Assembly: GCA_903877345.1 (NCBI GenBank)
Contig: CAIRDL010000086.1
Coordinates: forward strand, 1-8,965
From: an uncultured Oscillochloris sp.
GTDB taxonomy: Bacteria > Chloroflexota > Chloroflexia > Chloroflexales > Chloroflexaceae
Direction of reading: 5' to 3'
Length of the DNA stretch: 8,965 nt
Made by a program: the position numbers and the translations under genes. The notes beneath the pieces were generated by a model. The model had not been told where the DNA came from, did not search any database, and saw nothing but the letters and a program-made list of their open reading frames with translations. Below are positions 1 through 5,304 of this stretch, in pieces. Position 1 is the first letter of the stretch. Every line of letters starts with the position of its first letter.

Positions 1-949
1 CGTTGAGCGCCTTGATGTTGGCAACGCCCCGGTCTTCGAGCCAAGCTTCGAGGGCGGCAGCGCCGCCAGTACCGAAGGCGGGAATGCCGTCTTGCCAGGT
101 AGCGCGCCCGCAGAGCACGCCCGCGAAGGGGGTACCTGCCTCGGCGGCAAGTTCGAGCGTCTCGCGGAAAACCTCATCGGTGACGCCCGCGCTCAGGTAG
201 ATGAACGGCTTCGTGGCAGCGGCGGCAGCCTCGCGGAACAACTCCTTGGCTTCCTCGCGGGACTGAGCCTGCTGACCGCTGTAGACCCGCATCCCCGCAA
301 CGAACTTCACGTTGACCGGCACTTCAACCTTGAGCACATCAACGCCGTACTCAGGCTTCGAGAACTCGGCCATGTAGGCGGTGACGTACTTCGGTTTCAC
401 CTTAGCGAATTCAAGTGATTTCTCATCAAGGGCGTCATCGTAGCAGAGCGGTTCGAGGAAGAAAGGAATGTCCTCCGCTTTGCACTCCGAACCGATGCGC
501 TCGATGAAGGCGTGCTTGGTCTCGTTAACCTCAGCCGTATCAAAAGGATTGTAGTAGAGCAGAATCTTGACCGCATCAGCACCGGCAGCCTTGAGCCGGC
601 GGGCACTCCAGTGGCTCAACAGGTCAGGCAGGCGACCCTTGACGGTCACATCGTAGCCAGTTTTTTCATAGGCGAGCAGGACACCCGTACCGGGAGCCTT
701 CGCCGCCAGGGCGGGCAGGCCGTACTCCGGGTCCATCAAAATCGCGGTCGAGTGCTGGGTGAGCACCTTGGTCACGACGGTCTTAAAGGCAGTGAGATCA
801 GCATCTTGCGCGTCGGCACCCCGTGCTTTGGCAATCGCCTTCTTGAGTGAACCGCGCTGATCCATCGCAGCGGCGGCAATCACGCCCTGGTCGTTCGCAC
901 ACGCCTGAATCCCGGCAAACTTGCCCCTAGTGATTTGTACCTTCGCCAT
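1..949 (-). CDS. lacD: LacD-type class I tagatose/fructose-bisphosphate aldolase (3' end cut by window edge)
   Basis: The reverse strand reads from an ATG at 949 with no stop to the window edge: 316 residues are visible and probably about 10 are missing, as LacD proteins have about 325-330. The translation carries LacD family blocks: DQRGSLKK at 30-37, GSECKAEDIPFFLEP at 153-167, DVLKVEVPVNVKF at 204-216, YLSAGV at 251-256 and GVLCGRATW at 277-285. Lys207 in DVLKVE corresponds to the Schiff-base lysine and Glu166 in FLEP to the acid/base glutamate known in streptococcal and staphylococcal LacD. The enzyme splits tagatose-1,6-bisphosphate into dihydroxyacetone phosphate and glyceraldehyde-3-phosphate; LacD enzymes also accept fructose-1,6-bisphosphate, and relatives act on sulfofructose phosphate, so the physiological substrate is open. 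A strong ribosome site (AAAGGAG, 958-964) lies 8 nt before the start. No lactose or tagatose pathway gene is visible nearby, so a glycolytic or gluconeogenic aldolase role is possible. The protein is cytosolic. Confidence 0.93.
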   Translation of the reverse strand, partial: MAKVQITRGKFAGIQACANDQGVIAAAAMDQRGSLKKAIAKARGADAQDADLTAFKTVVTKVLTQHSTAILMDPEYGLPALAAKAPGTGVLLAYEKTGYDVTVKGRLPDLLSHWSARRLKAAGADAVKILLYYNPFDTAEVNETKHAFIERIGSECKAEDIPFFLEPLCYDDALDEKSLEFAKVKPKYVTAYMAEFSKPEYGVDVLKVEVPVNVKFVAGMRVYSGQQAQSREEAKELFREAAAAATKPFIYLSAGVTDEVFRETLELAAEAGTPFAGVLCGRATWQDGIPAFGTGGAAALEAWLEDRGVANIKALN

Positions 950-1013
950 TTGTCCTGCTCCTTTGCAAAGAACCACGAAGTTGTATGGCCCAAGCCACAG
1001 CGCTACAAGCGCC

Positions 1014-1019
1014 ATTATA
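1014..1019 (-). promoter_or_regulatory. Candidate -10 box for the aldolase gene
   Basis: On the reverse strand these bases read TATAAT, a perfect consensus -10 box, 64 bp upstream of the aldolase start codon. The -35 region is poor: TTTTGC at 1034-1039 lies only 14 bp away. The site sits in the divergent region between the aldolase and the small membrane-protein gene. The assignment rests on sequence match only. Confidence 0.45.
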
Positions 1020-1072
1020 CCCGATACTTGCCCGCAAAAGGCTTGCTGGAACACGGGAGCACAGGGGAATTA

Positions 1073-1081
1073 TGGTACAAT
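1073..1081 (+). promoter_or_regulatory. Candidate extended -10 promoter for the small ORF and acyl-CoA ligase
   Basis: The bases TGGTACAAT form an extended -10 element (TGn followed by TACAAT, one mismatch to TATAAT). Transcription would start near 1088, giving a leader of about 40 nt before the small gene at 1130. No good -35 box is seen at normal spacing, which is tolerable for extended -10 promoters. Confidence 0.4.
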
Positions 1082-1129
1082 AACGCCGCATTCCAAGCTT
1101 CTGCATAGAGACGACCTGGAGGACATTCT

Positions 1130-1300
1130 ATGAAACAGGTTGTTGGTGTATTCACCTTCGTGATCGGACTTATCATGGGGTTGGTCGGCGGCGCAGCCCT
1201 GCTCGCCTATGCCTACCAGGCCGCCGGTCTCTACCCGCCTGACGATGCGACGATTAAGTTCATCGCCCGCGAACGGGGTTGGCTCCGCGACGACGTGTAA
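1130..1300 (+). CDS. Small uncharacterised single-pass membrane protein (56 aa)
   Basis: A short frame of 56 codons from ATG 1130 to TAA 1300, preceded by a very good ribosome site (TGGAGGA, 1117-1123, spacer 6 nt). The product starts MKQVVGVFTF and has a glycine- and alanine-rich hydrophobic stretch at about residues 4-28 that would form one membrane helix (it has small-residue GxxxG-like spacing around residues 13-21) or an uncleaved signal anchor. A short polar tail follows (about 35-56, with PPDDATIKFIARERGWLRDD). I do not recognise a family. It precedes the acyl-CoA ligase by 61 bp on the same strand and may be co-transcribed with it. The longer frame that overlaps it (from 1209) is an N-terminal over-extension of the ligase, so the two genes need not overlap. 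The strong ribosome site and membrane-helix composition argue that it is real; function unknown. Confidence 0.68.
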   Translation: MKQVVGVFTFVIGLIMGLVGGAALLAYAYQAAGLYPPDDATIKFIARERGWLRDDV

Positions 1301-1317
1301 GTGTAGGCCAGAGGCGG

Positions 1318-1341
1318 GAGGCGACGGGCGCTTCTCGCCTC
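1318..1341 (+). other. Intercistronic stem-loop
   Basis: GAGGCGA (1318-1324) pairs with TCGCCTC (1335-1341) around a 10-nt loop, in the gap between the small ORF and the ligase. There is no T-run after it, so termination is not clearly supported; it may be an RNA-stability element or chance in GC-rich sequence. It ends 10 bp before the ligase ribosome site. Confidence 0.3.
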
Positions 1342-1361
1342 ATGCGCCGAAGGGAGGCCGG

Positions 1362-3077
1362 ATGGAACAGCCTTGGTGGGCAAGTTACGAGCCGGGTATC
1401 CCGCACAACCTGACCTACCCCGACCTCACGTTGGGCGACCTGCTTCGCAACACGGCCCGCGCTTATCCCACGCAAACGGCCACCAACTTTGTCCTGCGCT
1501 ACATGTTTGATGGCCGCTTCACCGTTGGCGGGAAGCTCAGCTACAAGCAACTGGACGAACTGGTTGACCGGCTGGCGACTGCCTTTTATCAACTTGGCGT
1601 CCGCAAAGGCGAGCGCATCGCCGTGATGTTGCCCAACTCGCCCCACTACCTCATTACCTTCTTCGCCGCCATGCGCCTCGGGGCGCTCGTCGTCAATATC
1701 AACCCCACCTACACCAGCCGTGAACTCCAGCATCAGTTGAGCGATGCCGGGGCCGAGACCATTGTGCTGCTCAATCTCTTCTGGCCCAGGCTGCGCGAGG
1801 TGCGCGCCGAGACGCCGGTTAAGCGCGTTATCGTTGCCCATGTTTTCGACACCCTCAGCTTCCCCTCTAATTTGTTAGTTCAGCTTGCCCAACGCCGCAC
1901 CCCCGAATGGGTTGACGTTCACCCCGAGCAAGACACCTTTTTCTTCGCCCATCTGCTCGCCAAGTATGGCCCCACCCCGCCTAAGGTGAACCTTACCCCG
2001 GAGGATACGGCGCTCTTGCAGTACACCGGCGGCACTACGGGTCTGCCGAAAGCGGCGATGCTGAGCCACCGTAATCTGGTGGCGAATACGCTGATGATTG
2101 ATGCCTGGCTACCCTCCGCGCAGTCCGGTGGCGAAAAGATGATGGCCGCCATCCCGTTCTTCCACGTCTACGGGATGACCGTGGCGATGCTCTATGCCCT
2201 GTATAAAGGGGCCGAGATCGTCATCGTGCCCAATCCACGCCCGATTGAAAATGTGATGAACATTCTGCAACACGAACACTGCACCATTTACCCCGGCGTC
2301 CCAGCGATGTACATTGGCATTATCAACCATCCCAAGGTTGGCACGTACAATCTGCAGAGCGTCAAGGTTTGCATTTCGGGTTCAGCCCCGTTGCCGATGG
2401 AAGTGCAAGAGCAGTTTGGTCGCCTCACGGGCGGGCGGTTGGTCGAGGGTTATGGGATGACCGAAAGTAGCCCGCTGACCCATGTGAACCCGGTTTTTGG
2501 CACGCGCAAGCCGGGCAGCATCGGGCTGCCGGTTGCCGACACCGAAGCCAAAATCATAGACCTGGAAACCAGCGCGGTGCTGCCCTTTGATGGTGTGGCG
2601 CAGGGCGAATTGTGTGTGCGCGGCCCGCAGGTGATGAAGGGCTATTGGAACCGCCCCGAGGAGACGGCGGTTACGCTTGACGCCGAAGGTTGGCTGCATA
2701 CCGGCGACATCTGTAGGGTTGACGCGGACGGCTTCTTTTACATCGTTGACCGCAAAAAGGATATGATTATCGCCTCTGGTTTCAAGGTGCTGCCCCGCGA
2801 TGTGGAGGAAGTGCTGTTTCTGCACCCCAAGGTGATGGAAGCCGTCGTGGTCGGCATTCCGCACCCGCAGCGTGGCGATGACACGGTCAAGGCGTATATC
2901 GTGCTGAAGCCGGGCGAGCCGCCGACCGTCGAGGAGCTAAAGCAGTTCTGCGCGTTGCATCTCGCCCAGTACAAAATCCCACGGGCGATTGAGTTCCGCA
3001 GCGAACTGCCGAAGACGATGGTGGGCAAGGTGCTCCGCCGCGTGTTGGTGGACGAAGAGAAGGCGAAGCAGGGCTAG
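1362..3077 (+). CDS. fadD: Long-chain acyl-CoA ligase, FadD-type (AMP-forming)
   Basis: A 571-residue member of the ANL adenylating superfamily. It activates a carboxylic acid, most likely a fatty acid, with ATP to an acyl-adenylate and then transfers it to coenzyme A, on the cytosolic side of the membrane. Visible signatures in order: the ATP phosphate loop YTGGTTGLPK starting at residue 221, the adenylate motif GYGMTESSP at 363-371, GWLHTGD at 443-449, the hinge motif DRKKDMI starting at 463, and the C-terminal LPKTMVGKVLRR with the expected catalytic lysine at 556. Length and N-terminus (PWWASYEPGIPHNL, then LGDLL) fit long-chain ligases. The start at 1362 is chosen because AGGGAGG (1351-1357) lies 4 nt before it; the frame stays open upstream to 1209, but that stretch codes for low-quality Arg/Ser/Pro-rich sequence and overlaps the 56-aa gene. 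Chain-length specificity cannot be read from sequence. A hairpin follows the stop. Confidence 0.93.
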   Translation: MEQPWWASYEPGIPHNLTYPDLTLGDLLRNTARAYPTQTATNFVLRYMFDGRFTVGGKLSYKQLDELVDRLATAFYQLGVRKGERIAVMLPNSPHYLITFFAAMRLGALVVNINPTYTSRELQHQLSDAGAETIVLLNLFWPRLREVRAETPVKRVIVAHVFDTLSFPSNLLVQLAQRRTPEWVDVHPEQDTFFFAHLLAKYGPTPPKVNLTPEDTALLQYTGGTTGLPKAAMLSHRNLVANTLMIDAWLPSAQSGGEKMMAAIPFFHVYGMTVAMLYALYKGAEIVIVPNPRPIENVMNILQHEHCTIYPGVPAMYIGIINHPKVGTYNLQSVKVCISGSAPLPMEVQEQFGRLTGGRLVEGYGMTESSPLTHVNPVFGTRKPGSIGLPVADTEAKIIDLETSAVLPFDGVAQGELCVRGPQVMKGYWNRPEETAVTLDAEGWLHTGDICRVDADGFFYIVDRKKDMIIASGFKVLPRDVEEVLFLHPKVMEAVVVGIPHPQRGDDTVKAYIVLKPGEPPTVEELKQFCALHLAQYKIPRAIEFRSELPKTMVGKVLRRVLVDEEKAKQG

Positions 3078-3097
3078 AGGGTTCAGCGATCTCACAC

Positions 3098-3133
3098 AAG
3101 CCGCACGCCGCCTTGCAATGGGCTGTGCGGCTT
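3098..3133 (+). terminator. Probable terminator after the acyl-CoA ligase
   Basis: AAGCCGCAC (3098-3106) pairs perfectly with GTGCGGCTT (3125-3133), a 9-bp GC-rich stem with an 18-nt loop, starting 20 bp after the ligase stop codon. It is followed by CCCTTTGGTTG, a weak T-rich tail rather than a clean T-run. Its position between two transcription units supports a terminator role. Confidence 0.55.
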
Positions 3134-3201
3134 CCCTTTGGTTGTCTGATCGTAACGCGCCTGCGGGCGATCCGTTGGTGCAGGCATACGACACCTTCCA
3201 C

Positions 3202-3207
3202 TATAAT
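3202..3207 (+). promoter_or_regulatory. Candidate -10 box for the ccm cluster
   Basis: A perfect TATAAT, inside CACTATAATAAA, lies about 100 bp before the ccmC start and after the upstream terminator. The -35 match is weak: TTGGTG at 3175-3180 is 21 bp away, longer than usual. The predicted leader of about 95 nt shows no structure I recognise as a riboswitch. Confidence 0.45.
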
Positions 3208-3308
3208 AAATCTGCAACTAGACGTTTATCATCTCTTCATTTTGCACCAAGAGCCGCTGTAGTAAGATAGCCCTAGCCAAGTTGATGCACCATACAGTCT
3301 GGAGAGTT

Positions 3309-4280
3309 ATGCCCATGCGGCAGCGAATGGGCCACGTCGCGAAACTGCTGATCGGCCTCTGGCTTGCAGGGGTCGCTGTAGCTATGTTCCTCGTGGTGCC
3401 ACAGTACGAAGGTCTCGGCAATGCCGGCCGGATCATGATCATGCATGTGCCGACGGCGTGGGTAAGCGTGCTCGCCTTTGCGGTCTCCGCCAGTTTTAGT
3501 GGCCTCTATCTCTGGAAGGGACGCGTTGCCTACGATGACTACGCCCTCGCCGCAGCGGAGAGCGGCTTCCTCTTCACGGCGCTTGCCACCGTCACGGGAA
3601 TGATCTTCTCGCAGGTGGTTTGGGGCGTGTATTGGAACTGGGATCCACGGCAGACCTCGATCTTCGTGCTTTTGTTGATCTACGCCGCCCTTTTCGCCCT
3701 GCGCTCGGCCCTTGAAGATGGGCAGCGCCGCCGTCAGTTGAGTGCGGTCTACTCGCTTTTCGCCTTCGTCACCGTGCCGTTCCTCATCTTCGTCGCCCCG
3801 CGCCTCGCTAACAGCACGCTGCACCCGAATTGCGCCTTTATTGCAGGGAGCCAATGCAGCGGTGTGAACCTCAGCGTGGGTCGGATCGGGTTGCTCGGCG
3901 ACCGCAAGATCCAACTGCTCAGCTTGGAACAGCAGGGCGAGGTCGTGACCGCCCAGGTGCAGGTCAGCGAACCCGGACTGCGCGGCGAACATCTGCTTAC
4001 GCCTAGCTACGATCTTGCCTCGGGCAAGATGGTTAGTCGCCCCGAATTCCCTGGCCTCAAGTACCAACTCGGTCTCGAAAAAGTTGACCTAGCGACGAAA
4101 AGCGTGTTGTTGAATATTGAAGCGCCGGGCACCGGCCTGCTTGACAACCGGATCACGCTCTTCACCTTTTTGGCCTCCATCACGGGCTTTACCGCCCTCT
4201 TCGTGTGGATGCTTACCCTGCGGGCGACCTTACTGAGTGTGCAGTGGGCCTTGGCCCAGCGTGAGGGGACACAAGCATGA
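3309..4280 (+). CDS. ccmC: CcmC-like cytochrome c assembly protein with enlarged periplasmic loop
   Basis: A 323-residue membrane protein of the heme-handling (WWD) family that in Ccm systems presents heme to CcmE. The WWD motif WGVYWNWDPRQTS starts at residue 105. The two expected heme-ligand histidines are seen: His46 in MHVPTAW and His172 in TLHPNC. About six membrane segments are predicted (near 10-31, 43-64, 78-98, 116-135, 147-165, 282-305). E. coli CcmC has about 245 residues; here the region between His172 and the last helix is about 107 residues instead of about 17. The insert looks beta-rich and contains a pair of cysteines (Cys175, Cys183). Start choice: GGAGAG at 3301-3306 favours ATG 3309 or ATG 3315; in-frame TTG 3282 and ATG 3285 lack a ribosome site. 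The stop overlaps the next start by 4 bp (ATGA), so translation of the two is probably coupled. Confidence 0.92.
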   Translation: MPMRQRMGHVAKLLIGLWLAGVAVAMFLVVPQYEGLGNAGRIMIMHVPTAWVSVLAFAVSASFSGLYLWKGRVAYDDYALAAAESGFLFTALATVTGMIFSQVVWGVYWNWDPRQTSIFVLLLIYAALFALRSALEDGQRRRQLSAVYSLFAFVTVPFLIFVAPRLANSTLHPNCAFIAGSQCSGVNLSVGRIGLLGDRKIQLLSLEQQGEVVTAQVQVSEPGLRGEHLLTPSYDLASGKMVSRPEFPGLKYQLGLEKVDLATKSVLLNIEAPGTGLLDNRITLFTFLASITGFTALFVWMLTLRATLLSVQWALAQREGTQA

Positions 4281-4513
4281 ATACGTTCCTTGAGGCCGGT
4301 GTGGCGATCTATGTCGCGCTGGCGGTGGCCCTAGCGGTCTGGGGCGGCGTCTTTCTCTATTTGTGGCGCATTGATCGGATGGCGCAGGCACTCAAACAAG
4401 AACTAGAGCGCGACCGTGCGCGGACGTTGGCTGAGGGTGAGCAGCGCCCTGTCACGCCTCGCGCCACGGTGACTCGTGTGGGGGCGGTTGGCCGCGAAAC
4501 GGTCGAGAAGTAG
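4277..4513 (+). CDS. ccmD: CcmD-like small membrane protein
   Basis: A 78-residue protein with one hydrophobic helix at about residues 8-29, followed by a basic and charged cytosolic stretch (RIDRMAQALKQELERDRAR) likely to be helical or coiled-coil. CcmD proteins are short (about 70 residues), poorly conserved single-pass proteins encoded next to ccmC, and they help release heme-loaded CcmE from CcmC and the CcmAB transporter. The identification rests on size, topology and position between ccmC and ccmE rather than on conserved residues. GAGGGG (4263-4268) lies 8 nt before the start, and the start overlaps the ccmC stop. The tail after residue 50 (Thr, Val, Arg-rich) has no recognisable motif. 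Confidence 0.72.
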   Translation: MNTFLEAGVAIYVALAVALAVWGGVFLYLWRIDRMAQALKQELERDRARTLAEGEQRPVTPRATVTRVGAVGRETVEK

Positions 4514-4527
4514 GCCGGGTTTTAGGT

Positions 4528-4555
4528 TTCAGGGGTCGGGGTTCAGGGATCGGGT
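4528..4555 (+). repeat. Two tandem 14-bp degenerate repeats between ccmD and ccmE
   Basis: TTCAGGGGTCGGGG (4528-4541) is followed directly by TTCAGGGATCGGGT (4542-4555), with two differences. The 61-bp gap between the two genes is otherwise featureless apart from the ccmE ribosome site. The unit is G-rich on the coding strand. It resembles simple intergenic repeat families rather than a coding or regulatory signal. Confidence 0.55.
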
Positions 4556-4574
4556 TTAAGCAGAAAGGACAAGT

Positions 4575-4991
4575 ATGGCAACACTCACGCAACCTGTCAG
4601 ACGTGGCTTCGAGTTAAAGCCGCTGCATATCGCCGGTCTCAGCATCATCCTGATCGCCGTCGTCTTTGGCGTCTTTGGCTTCCAGAGTGGCTTCCGCTCC
4701 TACACGCAGAAGGTTGACGAGGCTATCGCGGCAACACGGAGCGTCCAACTGGCCGGTTTCCTCGGTTCCACCGGCGAGTACGATGCGAAGGGCCGCTTCA
4801 CCTTTATGCTGCAGGATGAAGACGGCAAGCAGGTCAAGGTGGTCTCCGACGACATCCGCCCTTCCAACTTCGAGCAGGCGATCAGCATTGTCGCCATTGG
4901 GCGCTACGACCAGGCAGAACAGGCTTTTATGGCTGATGAACTGCTTGTGAAGTGCCCGTCGAAGTACCAGGAACTCCAGCAGAAGAGTTAG
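4575..4991 (+). CDS. ccmE: CcmE heme chaperone, cysteine-type (CXXXY)
   Basis: A 138-residue periplasmic heme chaperone anchored by one N-terminal helix (about residues 17-37), followed by the family's beta-barrel domain (about 50-125: VQLAGFL, GRFTFMLQDEDGKQVKVV, ISIVAIGRY, FMADELLVKCPSKY). CcmE binds heme covalently from CcmC and passes it to CcmF. In E. coli the heme is held by a histidine in HXXXY; here the same position reads CPSKY, with Cys127 replacing the histidine and Tyr131 retained. A CXXXY form is known from Desulfovibrio and archaeal CcmE proteins, where the cysteine is needed for function. The C-terminal tail is short (7 residues after the tyrosine). AAAGGA (4564-4569) lies 5 nt before the start. 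It lies between ccmD-like and ccmF genes, which supports the assignment strongly. Confidence 0.94.
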   Translation: MATLTQPVRRGFELKPLHIAGLSIILIAVVFGVFGFQSGFRSYTQKVDEAIAATRSVQLAGFLGSTGEYDAKGRFTFMLQDEDGKQVKVVSDDIRPSNFEQAISIVAIGRYDQAEQAFMADELLVKCPSKYQELQQKS

Positions 4992-4994
4992 GGA

Positions 4995-5022
4995 TTTTAG
5001 ATTGCAGATTGCAGATTTTAGG
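4995..5022 (+). repeat. GATTGCA heptamer repeat, copy 1
   Basis: Right after the ccmE stop, GATTGCAGATTGCAGATT (5000-5017) holds head-to-tail heptamers, framed by TTTTAG on the left and TTTTAGG on the right. The same unit returns at 5131-5155 and in part at the right edge of the window. Confidence 0.6.
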
Positions 5023-5042
5023 CAGTAGCGCATAAGGAACGC

Positions 5043-5102
5043 TGTCACCCTGAGCGAAGCGAAGGGTCCCGGTCGGGATTCTTCGCTTCGCTCAGAATGA
5101 CA
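5043..5102. repeat. 60-bp near-perfect palindrome (REP/MITE-like)
   Basis: The left arm (5043-5064, core CTGAGCGAAGCGAAG) and right arm (5081-5102, core CTTCGCTTCGCTCAG) match as inverted repeats over 22 positions with two mismatches; pairing continues inward through G-T pairs and GTC-type pairs almost to the centre near 5072. Ends read TGTCA and TGACA. Intergenic palindromes with this GAGCGAAGCGAAG core are, from general knowledge, common in Chloroflexota and other bacterial genomes. As RNA it would form a long hairpin inside the ccm transcript. Confidence 0.8.
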
Positions 5103-5130
5103 AGACGCCTCGCCGCGTTCCTTCTGCGGT

Positions 5131-5155
5131 ATTGCGATTGTAGATTGCAGATTGG
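5131..5155 (+). repeat. GATTGCA heptamer repeat, copy 2
   Basis: ATTGCGATTGTAGATTGCAG followed by ATTGG contains three to four heptamers of the GATTGYA type. It lies between the two palindromic elements and mirrors the copy after the ccmE stop. Confidence 0.55.
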
Positions 5156-5188
5156 CCGCAGCCGGATGCGGTGCATTTTACCGTCTGT

Positions 5189-5260
5189 GCGGTTCGTAGT
5201 AGTGGCTTCAGCCACGTTTAGAAAGCCGCGCACGGGGCTAAAACCCCTACTACGAACCGC
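5189..5260. repeat. 72-bp inverted repeat with two internal hairpins
   Basis: GCGGTTCGTAGTAG (5189-5202) is the exact reverse complement of CTACTACGAACCGC (5247-5260). Inside are two smaller hairpins: GTGGC-TTCA-GCCAC (5202-5215) and GGGG-CTAAAA-CCCC (5234-5247). The whole would fold into a three-way, cloverleaf-like shape. From memory, elements with GGCTTCAGCC and GGGGCTAAAACCCC cores and TACTACGAAC ends occur dispersed in Chloroflexota genomes; this looks like a non-autonomous dispersed element. It is not a tRNA: no anticodon or T arm is present. Confidence 0.8.
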
Positions 5261-5304
5261 GAACTCGAAGCCTTGGCTTTCGTCCTGACCGCGAAAGGTT
5301 CACT

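Larger units (their letters stand above)
4992..5304. other. 313-bp gap between ccmE and ccmF filled with repeats
   Basis: This is the only long gap in the ccm cluster. It holds, in order, a heptamer repeat, a 60-bp near-perfect palindrome, a second heptamer repeat, a 72-bp two-hairpin inverted repeat and finally the ccmF ribosome site (GAAAGG, 5293-5298). Short open frames here run through the palindromes and have no credible start or composition, so I see no gene. No clear promoter is seen; ccmF may be read through from upstream. Confidence 0.7.

Noticed and set aside
92..850. Forward frames over the aldolase region (108 and 112 residues)
   Set aside because: They are shadows of the reverse-strand aldolase, whose translation matches LacD throughout.
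1209..1361. Upstream extension of the acyl-CoA ligase frame to an ATG at 1209
   Set aside because: The 51 extra residues are Arg/Ser/Pro-rich without family similarity, lack a ribosome site and overlap the small ORF; the start at 1362 has AGGGAGG and a family-like N-terminus.
3214..3308. Possible heme- or metal-responsive riboswitch in the ccmC leader
   Set aside because: No conserved stem or known riboswitch signature could be seen in the leader of about 95 nt.
3273..4067. 264-residue open frame on the reverse strand
   Set aside because: It lies opposite ccmC, which has clear family motifs; the His/Glu/Arg-rich translation is typical of the antisense of a GC-rich gene.
4995..5260. Possible CRISPR array or tRNA in the repeat cluster
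   Set aside because: Repeats are 7-bp units or single palindromes, with no regular repeat-spacer spacing; the cloverleaf-like element has no tRNA anticodon arm, T arm or CCA-type acceptor.
5045..5288. Short open frames in the ccmE-ccmF gap on both strands
   Set aside because: They run through palindromic repeats, lack ribosome sites and show no protein-like composition.
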